Below, one piece after another: positions 46,819-56,906 of a stretch of 64,000 nt of DNA (within the stretch, counting starts at the first letter, position 1; each line of letters starts with the position of its first letter). The notes under the pieces were generated by a model that was given only the letters and a program-made list of their open reading frames with translations, searched no databases and was not told the origin of the DNA. Source of the stretch: Adiantum capillus-veneris (lineage: Eukaryota > Streptophyta > Polypodiopsida > Polypodiales > Pteridaceae); assembly GCA_014529385.2 (NCBI GenBank), contig CM043953.1, positions 63,688,372 to 63,752,371 of the forward strand. The letters are read 5' to 3'. The translations under genes were made by a program, and so were the position numbers.

Positions 46819-49730
46819 GATCATAGAACATGGGCCTGATTTGGAGTTTTCGGAAAACGCTTTGTGTGTGTGTGTGTGTATGTGTAGATAGATCATAGAG
46901 CATGGGCCTGATTTGGAGTCAAAAAATGATTTGTGTGTGTGTGTTGGAATCCGAGCCAAGGCGAGTCGAAGGACTGTAGGAGCTGCGGGCCTGTGAGACA
47001 AATCAGGTGCGTTGACCAGGGCAAGGAACTGCACGCGTGTGTGTGTGTGTGTGTGTATGGCAAGAGGACAGGAGCATTCTACCGGTTCCTCGGCACTATC
47101 TCAGAAGCAACCCCCGCAATCATTGTGTGGCAGTTGTGTTATGCAAAGGCCAAGGCGGGACTGCACGTGAGTGTGTGTGTTTGAGATCCGTGCGGCATCA
47201 AAAGCGGGTCATTGGCTCCAACGTGCAGCCAGCACCGCTTGCAAGAGGTTGATTGGCCTTGTCGAATTGGAATCTTGGAGCCGAATTTTATGATTGCAAA
47301 TGAGAGGCGGCATGTTGCAGCCTAAATGGGAGGGCAAGTGGGTAGCGTGAGCGCAAGAGGGCGGGGCCAAATTTTGGCGTTTTTTGAGAAATAGGTGTGT
47401 GCAATCTTGCAAGGTCATCAGACTCAGAGGGCCAAAGCCCTTTTACAAGGCTCTATGTGTGTGTGTGTGTGTGTGTTTGTTTATTTTTGGTTTTTATTTT
47501 TATTACCTCAAGGGGAGGTTCCCACAAGGTAATTTTGGCGCATGAGGGTCTAGCAAAGAGGCTCATTATAGGTCAATGCTAGTGTCGCCCTTCAATCTTC
47601 CTAAACTCTCAAGTTTGAAGCAACCCCTGGCTCTCTTTGCACACCTAGAAGAATAATTTCTCGAGATCATACTCAATTTGGGCGACAATATGGTTTGCAC
47701 AAATGGTCTCCATTCTTGACACCATTTTGACAAAGTTGATAACATAAATTCATTTTCAAGCCAATTTTGCTATACTCAATATGCAATGAGACCTTACACA
47801 TCAAGGATTAGGCAAAAAATAGTGAATATTTTCATCAACAATCATTCCTTCATTCACTAATGCATGTAATTAGCCATGCACTCCAAAAATTTATGCGTAT
47901 CAACATATAATCTTCAATTCTCCACTTTGATTTGTGTGTGCGCAAAATTCCAATTTCCATATCAAAATCAAATTGATTCACAATTGATTGATAGGTGGAC
48001 ACATGCTTGACTCAAGCACAATTTCTCTCAATAGAAAACTTAAATCCATGTATCAATTATTGCAAACGACTTGAGTTGCTTGCATCAAATAGTTGTAATC
48101 ATCCAAACCTTTTAGGTTTGTCATATTGGTTTGTGAGGCTACTTGATTATGGCATTTTCAAATGCACAATGTAATGAAAATATTTTCTATATTCAATCAA
48201 ATTAGCATACAAATCAATGGCAATACATAAAATCATTCTCAATTGCGTGCAATTGAGTCATTCCTCTCAATTGATTTGATTACACACACAAAAATGTTTA
48301 GGTCTATTCAATCATTATGATTAGAGATCAACACTAATCAATCATTACAATTTGGATAGATTATGCCATTGCATAGGCATACACATTAGTGCATTTTTTT
48401 CATCTTCATCAAATTGATTCATCCTTAGCATGGTAATACACTAAAATTCTACACAATTGAGTACCACTTGAGTGATCTATCTCAATCTTTAAGCCAATTT
48501 GTGCTACACATCAATTATTTGGCCAATTCATCCTCATAATTGGTAAAAATACCAATTATTCATTCACAAATTGATTCAATCAAGCATAAATGAATGCATG
48601 CATGCTTAATTTCTCAAAAATTAACACTATTTTGACCCAATCAAGCAATGCTCACACTAAAAAATTAAGCACAAAAGATCAAATTTTGCTCAATTGGCAA
48701 TGAATTTAGGCTTACACCTAATGATTGCACACACTTTTCATGCACATCTCACAATCAAAAAGAATTTTGGTGCCCCAATTGACCATCAGTCATTGAAAAT
48801 CAAGTGGCCTTGGATGGGCACACACACTCAATCTTTGCCCAATTTTTTGGCATTTAGGTTTATCCAATGATTGAGTTAGCCTAACATACACATCAATTAC
48901 ATGATTTCATACTCATGTATCATCAATTTTATCAATTTCTATGCATGCACACACTCAAGATTAAGTGCACACACACTTGAATTTTTTGGCAATTTTTTTT
49001 CTCTTTGGTGCATTATACACACAATGATTTTTATGCACACACATGAATTCTTGATGAGAATTAAGCATTATCTTGACACACACAAAGTTCATTAGTCAAA
49101 TTTTGATCATCAATTTCGTTCCAAGTGAATTAAACTAGGTGCAAAGTGTAGGTCAATTGATTTACACACCTAATTTTAGCAATAATTAGCACACATTGAA
49201 CCACATTAATCAGTCAAGAATTGACATGAGTAAGTGAGTGCACTTATATTGTAATCACACTCCAAGATATTACTTTGCTCCATGCCAAGATGCATCATTG
49301 CACACACAAGTGTGCACACCATCAAATCGGCTCCAAAATTGACCATTGTAAGCCAAAAATCAAACACTTAAGTCATCAAATTAGGCATAAATTAGCACAA
49401 TTAACCTGATTAGAGTGATAATTCCACCTCTTACAAGGGGATTGTACATACATTACACTTCAATGTTAGCAGTTAGGTTAGCAAAGTTAGTAAAAATTAG
49501 CATGAAATTAGTACAATTAGCATGGAAATGAAGCGAAATTAGTAAAGGTTAGTATGAAATTAGTGAAATTGGGGGTTTGGGGTATTCATAACTTAAAAAT
49601 TAGCTTCAATTACTTGCACACACATCATCAAATCAAACCAAAATTAAGTTACACACACTCAAAACCAATGAAATTAGTAATGAAATTACTCTATTTTAAA
49701 CATCCTATACTCACTAGCTTAGGTTATTGA
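45661..49730 (-). other. Interior of element D (5' half), non-coding
   Basis: No gene. 46000-47600 is rich in TG runs. 47600-49700 is AT-rich with very many ATTGATT, TTAGCA and ACACACA words and no period. Confidence 0.6.
46776..46945. repeat. (TG)n runs with a ~80-90 bp duplicated segment
   Basis: Two copies of GTGTAGATAGATCATAGA.CATGGGCCTGATTTGGAGT (about 46810-46850 and 46882-46920), each followed by a short A/T stretch and then TTTGTGTGTG. The unit includes the TG run itself. Confidence 0.85.
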
Positions 49731-49748
49731 TCCCCGGCAACGACGTCA
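49731..49748 (-). other. Primer-binding site, diverged tRNA-Asp type (element D)
   Basis: On the minus strand TGACGTCGTTGCCGGGGA, two mismatches to the usual tRNA-Asp PBS, two bases inside the LTR. Confidence 0.85.
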
Positions 49749-49750
49749 AA

Positions 49751-50717
49751 TATTTGGGGCAATCGTAGCATAGACTAATCAACCCAAGACTAACAAAATT
49801 ATCAATCCTAGGATCGACAACCCGGCTAGGGCATGGAAGCACGAGCATCGGATGTATCGAATGAGAGGATTCAAGAGTATGCTCATCCAATGCAATAGAG
49901 ATTAGCCATGAATCGCTAACTCTAATCACATAATCAATCAAGCATCACCTACACACATTAAGCCCACCGAAGTCTGACTTACCATAGAGTAGTATCTCTA
50001 AACACACTCTTAATAGCACACACTAACTGCATTGGTGTTGGCCTCTCCAATCACCACATGCCAATCAAGGCACTTCATCAAAAGCTACACACACAAGGTG
50101 AATGGTGCTAGAGTTTCATAAAACCCATCCACACACAAGCAAACAATAGGGCACATACACTAATTACAAGATTAAAAACCAACTTAATCAACCTAATTAA
50201 AGATGTTAAATATCTCAAATCGAATGCTCATAGAAGGATAAGAGTGGTTAATAAGTAAGAAGTCATCACACACACTCAAATCTAGAATAATGAGAAAGGG
50301 AAATTACTTCATGATATAATGGAATAGAAAAATTAAGACTAATGAGAAAGTAGAGATTAGATTAAGATAGCTTTTCTAATTACAATGGATTAGCACTAAC
50401 CTCTTAAGCATGGGCATTAAGCTCAAGGCTAGGCCATCCATAGAGTGAACACTCAAGAGAGAGAGAGAGAGAGAGCTCTCAAAAGTGGATCCTCAAGAGT
50501 GGATACTCAAGAATGAAGCCTCCTTGCATAAAGGCTTCCTTATAAAGGCTTTCACCACAATCCCTTCTACTATGGGTTTAAGTTTGAGCCCTCTAGCTAG
50601 CATATACAACTTTGAAACTCCCAATGAGCCCAAGACCTTATACAATGTGAGTCATATCCATAGCATATCTCTCGCTTGATGTATAATCGGTGTAGCCTGT
50701 GTTAGCAGCTACTAATA
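49751..50717 (-). repeat. 5' LTR of element D (967 bp)
   Basis: Same sequence as 39516-40473 with scattered differences, including a longer GA run at 50456-50474. Its outer end is TATTAGTAGCTGC, diverged from the TGTTAGC of the other copy. Confidence 0.92.
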
Positions 50718-50722
50718 GAAGG

Positions 50723-51428
50723 ACCTGAAAATGCAAAGAAAATAGATTTAGCTGAACCAGGAGAAGAGCCCATACCTGGCTACATTGTGAACAACTTGAC
50801 TGAAGAAGAAGAAGAGCTTTTGCTAAGCTTACTGAAAGAATACCGAGATATCTTTGCTTGGTCTTACAAAGATCTCAAGGGTGTTGATGTAAAAATTTGT
50901 CAACATACCATACCTATGAGAGATGATGGAAAACCAAGTAGACAACGACCATATACTTATAATGAAACATTTGCCAAAAAGATCCAAGAAGAGATAGAAA
51001 AGCTCAAGGAAGCCAAATTCATTTATGAAATTGAGCACACAGTTTGGGTGTCTCCAATTGCGGTGGTACCCAAGAAAAATGAAAAATTAAGAGTATGTGT
51101 CAATCTCAAAAAGGTGAATATAGCCACCATTAGAGATAACTACCCTCTTCCAATTACCGAGTATGTTTTAGAACGAATTGCAAGAAAAGAAGCTTACAAC
51201 TTTTTAGATGGATTTTCGGGGTACAATCAACTTTTGGTTGATCCAAAAGATCAACATAAAACTGCCTTTGCAACCGAATGGGGTATTTTTGCCTATAGGG
51301 TTATACCTTTTGGGCTAACTAATGCTTCTGCCACCTTTCAAAGATTGATGAGTAATGCTTTCAAAGAATATCTTAAGAATTTCTTGGAAGTATATATGGA
51401 TGATTTATATGTACATTCATTGATCTAA
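50723..51428 (+). pseudogene. pol: Reverse transcriptase of element A
   Basis: Resumes exactly after the D target duplication. The frame from about 50787 (213 residues) has the pre-RT 'TEEEEELLLSLLKEYRDIFA', then 'VSPIAVVPKKN', 'RVCVNLKKVN', 'IPFGLTNASATFQRLM' and the catalytic 'VYMDDLYVHS' near 51393-51404. The RT palm residues are present, but the frame ends in TAA at 51428, where the thumb should begin. The YMDD wording and gapless order fit a gypsy element outside the chromoviruses. Confidence 0.92.
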
Positions 51429-52200
51429 GTTGATTATATTGAACATCTTAAAAAGGTCTTCACAAAATGTAGACTTTATACGATTTGCTTAAATCCTGAA
51501 AAGTGTACATTTATGGGCAGACAAGGAAAAGTTCTTGGACATATAGTGTCTAAAAATGGCATAGCAATCGATATGATAAAATTCATGTTATTGCTGAATT
51601 GCCTAGATTGACAAAACAGTCAAAGGGGTTCAGGCTTTCATGGGACATTGTGGATATTATAGACGATTCATTTATATGTATGCTATAATTGCAAAACCCA
51701 TGTATGACCTAATTACACTCTTTGTATGGACTGACGAGTGTGAAGAATCCTTCATGAAGCTTAAACAAGCTCTCACTATAGCCCCAATATTGAAAGCACC
51801 ACATTGGAATAAGATATTCCATGTACATGTGGATGCTTCCAATTTCACCATTGAGTGTATATTAGCTTAATCGGGAGACAAAAAATTGATTTTCCCATTT
51901 CTTATGCTAGTAGACAGCTAAATGTGGCAGAGAAAAACTATATAACCATTGAAAGAGAAGAATTAGGGATGATCTATGTTGTAAAAAAATATAGACATTA
52001 CCTATTAGCCAACAAATTTGTGTTCTTTGTGGACCACCAAGCTTTATTGTACTTGGTCAACAAGCCATGTAACACAGGGAGAATAGTGAGATGGTTCATC
52101 ATTCTTTTGGATTTTGATTTCACTATAGTTGTTTAAAAAGGCACCACACACCAAAGAGCAAATCATTTATCAAGGATTATTTTAGGAGAATCACCAAAAG
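51429..52200 (+). pseudogene. pol: RT thumb and RNase H of element A, frameshifted
   Basis: 51640-51870 holds 'GYYRRFIYMYAIIAKPMYDL' and the RNase H start 'HVDASNFTIECILA', ending in a stop. 51855-52136 continues in another frame with 'YASRQLNVAEKNYITIEREE', 'KKYRHYLLANKFVFFVDHQA' and so on, ending just before 'HQRANHLSRI'. Catalytic Asp (VDASN), Glu (EREE) and Asp (VDHQ) are all visible, but on broken frames. Confidence 0.88.
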
Positions 52201-53681
52201 GGGTAGATGATCATCTACCAGATGCATATCTGTTCTTTGTGAAAATGATAACCCATTGGTCAAAAAATATGGTTTCATTGATAACTATAGCTCAAGTGGA
52301 TTCTCAAATATAACTTCCTATTACACCGGGATTAATTGGGCAACCGGCTATGTAAGTTACTAGCTGGAAGGCTATACAAAAGAAATCAAGATGGAATATT
52401 GCTTTTGTGTATTAATCCCGAGGAGAAAAACCAATACCTAAATCAAGCACACAATACCATAGTAGGATTTCACTTTGCAGAAGACCAAACTATGCAACGG
52501 ATCCTGAGACTTGGAGTGTTTGGGCCAACCATGACGAGTGATGTTCACTCATTTGTGAAAGACTGTTTTCAATGCCAGAAACAAACACCCGTACCTCATG
52601 TGACATTATTTCGTATCTCAGTCATTCAAGTGGAGTAACTATATAGTTAGTTACTTATCAAGCATATCATTTCCGAAGGATATGAGTAAACGCCACCAAA
52701 GAGTTATTGAAACTGAAGCAAGAGACTATGCTCTTATTGGAAACCAATTGTATCATAGAGGAAAGGATCAACATTTGAGTCTCTGTGAAAATGAAGATGA
52801 ATATATACCCACTCTAGAACAAGCACATGCTGGATTAGCTGGAGGTCACTTTTCTAGTGAAGCCACCGCTGGAGCAATTTTAATGGCAGGCATGTGGTGG
52901 CCAACACTTTTTGCAGATATACCAAAGAATATGTTCGAAGATGTGATGCATGCCAACGAGCAAAAATGCCAACAAGGGTAGATAGCATACCTTTAAGACC
53001 AATTATGGGGGCTAGAGCTTTCGCAAAATGGGGCATAGATTTTGTTGGACCAATACAACCAGCTGCTTATAGAACTCAAGCTCAATATATCATTGTAGCT
53101 ACGGACTATTTGACCAAGTGGACAGAGGCTAAGGCAACCAAGAAGAATGATGCTAGAACCACAGCCGCATTCTTGTATGAGAATGTATTCACAAGATATG
53201 GACTTCCAATAGAAATTCTGAATGAATTTATGTTTATCCATAACAAATCCACTCCATATCATCCACAAGCAAATGGACAAGCTGAGCACATGAATAAAAT
53301 TCTTAGCTCGATATTGACTAAAGTGGTTAGTTCAGGACGAACCGATTGGGAGATGAATCTACATGCTGCTCTATGGGCTTATAGAGTTTCATTCAAGACA
53401 ACTTTAAATGTTACATCCTTTAATCTTATTTATGGTCTTGATGCCATACTACCGATAGAATTTCTATTGCCAACACTAAGGATAGCTAAAGATCTTGAGT
53501 GGACTGGACATGAATTGTTAGAAAATGCATGCAGCCAAGTAGAGAAAGATTAAATGACAACAGGTTGTTGGCGAAGCTCAAGAGGAAGCTTGACTTTGAG
53601 TACTCAAAAGGAAAGCTCCTTTCAGGAATCAACAAATACCTATTCCCATCAACACTTCCGAACCAGATGAAAGACTATGGG
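52201..53681 (+). pseudogene. pol: Integrase of element A with two zinc-finger modules and a core deletion
   Basis: Two HHCC-type N-terminal modules occur in a row. The first is at 52336-52600 ('QAHNTIVGFHF' ... 'DCFQCQ'). The second is at 52682-52960 ('QAHAGLAGGHF' ... 'VRRCDACQRAK', the last part in the frame starting 52894). The core follows: 'GIDFVGPI' and 'ATDYLTKWTEA' give the first Asp. At about 53218-53222 the frame passes directly from 'GLPIEIL' to 'NEFMFIHNKSTPYHPQANGQ', so the stretch that should carry the second catalytic Asp is missing. Stop at 53553, then tail in another frame to the insertion of F at 53682. Not active. Confidence 0.85.
53677..53681. repeat. Presumed left target site of element F (ATGGG)
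   Basis: Five bases outside the F LTR; the matching copy would be outside the window. Confidence 0.3.
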
Positions 53682-54601
53682 TGTGGGACGCATGTCTAAC
53701 CTCACCATCCTATCTTAATGCAGTATTAGCGAGAACCACGATTAATTTGTCAAACCATGGGACGAAGCTGACTCGACTAGTGCATAAAGGCTACAAGAGG
53801 TTGTCAATCGCTCGGAAAACAACTGACAACTCGCATCTAACTCAAGCTACACTCAAGTGACTGAAATCACCAAAAGCCAATCGCTCATCGATAAGCAAAT
53901 CACATCCGTTATAGCATCAAATGACATCTAAACGTAACGAAACTTCTAAGACAAGTGTATAAGACCTAAGCACACATGCCTATGGCCTCAACCCCCACTT
54001 TAGATCAAGTTCCAAAATCGCGATTATTAACAACAGTGGATTTTTGACCTAGTCGTTTTCGACTTAGAATGCATTTAAATGCTTAGCAATGATGCCCCAA
54101 TACCCCGCCTATGCTTAGTTTTTGATTTAAAAGTGTAAATTCCTATTTATGATGAAATTAGGCTGCGGGTCGGCGACGCCAAAAGCTACGAAATATTGCG
54201 AATGGCTTACGTCAATGTGTAGAGCTCTTACCTGCGATTGCAATGCAATAAACACAATCGCAATGTGACAACTGGAGAGGGAGAAGGAAGCGCGAGAAGG
54301 AGAGAAGTGAGCATCGTTCGCTCACGCTATGTATTTCTTATCCAAAAACTTATAAAAACTTACAAAAATTGGCTTTTATACCTTAGCCAAGGTTTTTGGG
54401 TGGTCAAAACTAATAATCTGGAGTTCTACCAAAGCTAGGAAATGACTGGCTGATACAATCTGGAAGCTTGTAGCCCCGGCTCATTAATTACAAAGTTTAT
54501 CAGAGAAAATAGAAGTTACAATATTCTCGATTCATCAAAATAATAAATGTTTTACAAAGAGAACTCCAAAAAATGGTGTCCATGTTAGCTTGCTGCTAAC
54601 G
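53682..54601 (-). repeat. 3' LTR of element F (920 bp)
   Basis: On the minus strand: CGTTAGCAGCAAGCTAAC ... GGTTAGACATGCGTCCCACA. It aligns over its length with 21184-22099, for example at the GGTATAAA box, the CGCTTACTTGT-like middle and GTCGAGTCA near the end. The first base pair is CG instead of TG. Confidence 0.85.
54373..54380 (-). promoter_or_regulatory. TATA-box candidate in the F LTR
   Basis: TATAAAAG on the minus strand, at the place corresponding to TATAAAG in the A LTR. Confidence 0.45.
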
Positions 54602-54615
54602 TTCTCCCCCTCCTC
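54602..54615 (-). other. Polypurine tract of element F
   Basis: GAGGAGGGGGAGAA on the minus strand, directly before the LTR. Confidence 0.85.
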
Positions 54616-54640
54616 GCCTGTGTCGTCCCTTGACACAGCT

Positions 54641-56900
54641 TTATGGGCTGAAATAGTCTTCGGGTTGACGGTTGGCGAGGTGGTCTTTAAGCGCGTCCAG
54701 TGCCTTCTGGTGGTATCTGATTCTTCGTTCTTTGTCGGACACTTGCAGAAATTGCATTGTGATTTGATTCTTTAGCTCCACCGCTGAGTAGCCTACAAAC
54801 CTGGATGATAGGTTGCTTATCACCGACGTAAATATCTTCGTTCTCCAGGTGAAGAATCCAGTGTAGAAAGCTTCTTCAAAGGCCAGCATATTAGTCAATG
54901 GCAGGAACATGCATCTGGCATAGAATCCATAAAGGATTTCTTCTGAAGGTTGCCCACTCAAATCGTAGCATAAGCCTTTGTTTCCTTCCAAGAATGATAG
55001 CCATGGGGCTCCTGTTTACTTAGGTTCATTAAAAACTTGTATACATGTTAGCAACATTCTGCAGATTTTGTACAACATGGCACTGGAGAGATCTGGCAGA
55101 CTCTTGAAGAAAGACATGGCGCTAGTTAGGGTTTTCACCATGTATTCCTCCGTCGCTTGGCCTCTCTCTGGAGTTGGCAGCTTGGGGAAGTTGAGCCAGG
55201 TTGGCCTCTTCTTTTGCAATGCTTCATGCGCTTGCCATGTCCTTACTCTGGGTACAAGACATAATGTTGGATCTCTCTGAAGGGCTACAGGTGCTCTTGT
55301 GAACAAAATTAGGTATCTCGGATTCTTGTTCAGCCAGCCTAACCTCCACTTGGGTGGTCTTTATCTGCGCCATCTTCTTGCATATCCTTGTACAACCTTT
55401 CTATCACTTGTAATAGTTCTACTTTGATGAGAGGGTATGGCAGGGATTGCTGGTGCCATTGAGAGTTGATCTGATTGGGAGTGAGTTGAGTGAGTTGAGT
55501 GACGTTGATAGAGTGTAAAACTCTCAACTCCCAATCCATAGCAGCCTTCCACTGCTCATCCACCTCTAAGGTGATCTTCTCCTTCAGTGCGTCTTCTTCA
55601 GCTTTTGATAGCTGGACCATTGGCACTGTGTCTCCATCTGTGATGTGAACCTGAAAATATTCATCACCACTCGGCTCTGTTGTGGATTGTGTCTCAAATT
55701 CAGCAAAAGAGACCGAGGGTATGTCTATTTGTGGGGGCTTTGAAGTGCTTGCCTCTTCCTGTGTGTCTTGTTTTCCATCTCTGAGGAGTCGATTTATCCG
55801 TTTGAGTTCTGCTATCTCCTTTAGGAGCTCTTCCTCTATTTGAACCCGCATCAGTGCCAGGTCCCTACGCTGTGATTGTTCGAGCTTTAATTCCAATTCT
55901 AGGTCTTTGTTTTTCTTTTCAAGTGCCTTATAGACTTACATTAGTTCCTTTGATCGACGCCACGACTGGATTTCTCTGATTTTCCGTAAGAAAATGGCAT
56001 GATCATTGATTCTCTGTTAGAAATTTTGTAGAGAAGCATTGGCAACATCTAATTGCACCTGAATTTTCTGAGTTGACAGAGAGGTCGTAAGAAGTTCATT
56101 CGTAACTTCTGTCAGCTGCTCGTCTTTTACTTTGCAGGCATCATATAATTTGGTGAGTAGATCACCTAACTCCTCCATTTCTTTTTGTTGTTTATCTGTG
56201 GCTATCTGATGCTGTTCCGCTTCTGCCTTCAGGTCTTGCACCCGCCTTTGGAGATCAGTGATGACAGTCATCCTATCTTCTAGCTCTCCTTGAAGAGCGT
56301 CGACCACCATTTCCAGTTCCTAGGCCTTTGTGCTGCGGTTTAAAGCTGTTGAATGGAGTCTCTTCGTCATTTCCTGCATCTGCCGTGCATATTCATTGAC
56401 CTGTACTATTACTTCATCGTTTGTCTACCACTCCTCCTGTTGTGCCAGCTGAGATGTGCCTGCAGCCTCACGTGTTGCTTCTTGCTACGCTGTAGTTGCT
56501 GGTGGTTCTTGTGTGGAGGTAAATGGTCGGTCTTTTTCTTGGCCATCCTGAGGCTTTGATGCCTCGGAAATTTTTGGCTGAGTAGAAGTAGAGGGTGTTG
56601 TCTCAACCGTTGCTGTCTCCTCAGGTGCCGGCCTCTCTTCTTTCTTTGGCTCAGGCTTCATCTCATGTGCACTGGTAGACTCTTTTTCCGCATCTTCTTC
56701 TTTATCAGTCTCTTTTTTAGATCTACTTGCATGTTCCTCGTCTGGCTTTTGAGTCTCTTCAGCTGCCTTCTCCTGTTACGGCTCGGCTTCTTTTCCTTTT
56801 TGTCCATTGGGGTGGTGAGCTTCTTGTGTAGATTCTGTTTGCTGGGTGGACTCAGAATGTTTCTCTTTGTCAGGCTCTGCTTCTTCATTGGTGTCTTTGC
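54641..56900 (-). pseudogene. Coiled-coil protein ORF adjacent to the 3' LTR of element F, broken
   Basis: One long coding region, with few interruptions, occupies almost all visible F sequence. N-terminal part (about 56450-56900): Lys/Glu/Thr/Pro-rich. 56017-56310 (97 residues): a heptad-rich coiled coil ('LQGELEDRMTVITDLQRRVQ'). 55339-55896 (185 residues): a second coiled coil ('LELKLEQSQRRDLALMRVQI'), then an acidic Ser/Thr-rich linker and 'EEDALKEKITLEVDEQWKAA'. 55016-55306 and 54641-54991: a globular-looking C-terminus ('EEILYGFYARCMFLPLTN', 'RIRYHQKALDALKDHLANRQ') ending 26 bases before the PPT. No RT, RNase H, integrase, zinc knuckle or membrane segment. Because it sits last before the LTR it occupies the place of the 3' extra ORF of some plant gypsy elements, but nothing shows an envelope function; it may equally be gag of a pol-less element. 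Confidence 0.6.
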
Positions 56901-56906
56901 CTGTGG

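Larger units (their letters stand above)
39516..50717 (-). mobile_element. Element D: 11.2-kb non-coding LTR element (LARD-like), minus orientation
   Basis: Direct repeats at 39516-40473 and 49751-50717 are its LTRs. On the minus strand the right one is followed by a tRNA-Asp type PBS and the left one is preceded by a clear PPT, which fixes the orientation. The 9.3-kb interior shows no retroelement protein, only microsatellites, short tandem duplications and one scrap of another element. Size and emptiness match large retrotransposon derivatives. LTRs differ by several percent by eye. It splits the pol of element A between linker and RT. Confidence 0.88.
53682..56906 (-). mobile_element. Element F: 3' end of a minus-strand LTR element, interrupted by E
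   Basis: The 3' LTR (53682-54601), a PPT and about 2.3 kb of coding-like sequence are visible; the remainder should lie beyond element E, to the right of the window. The LTR is a diverged relative of the A LTR in opposite orientation and nearly the same length. F is inserted in the integrase tail of A. Confidence 0.75.

Noticed and set aside
53682-54601. 3' LTR of element A
   Set aside because: It is similar to the A 5' LTR in sequence and length but in opposite orientation, and its PPT and coding region lie on the minus strand; so it belongs to a separate element, F.
54641-56900. Envelope-like protein of element F
   Set aside because: The place fits, but no signal peptide or membrane-spanning segment is seen; the protein is coiled-coil and hydrophilic.
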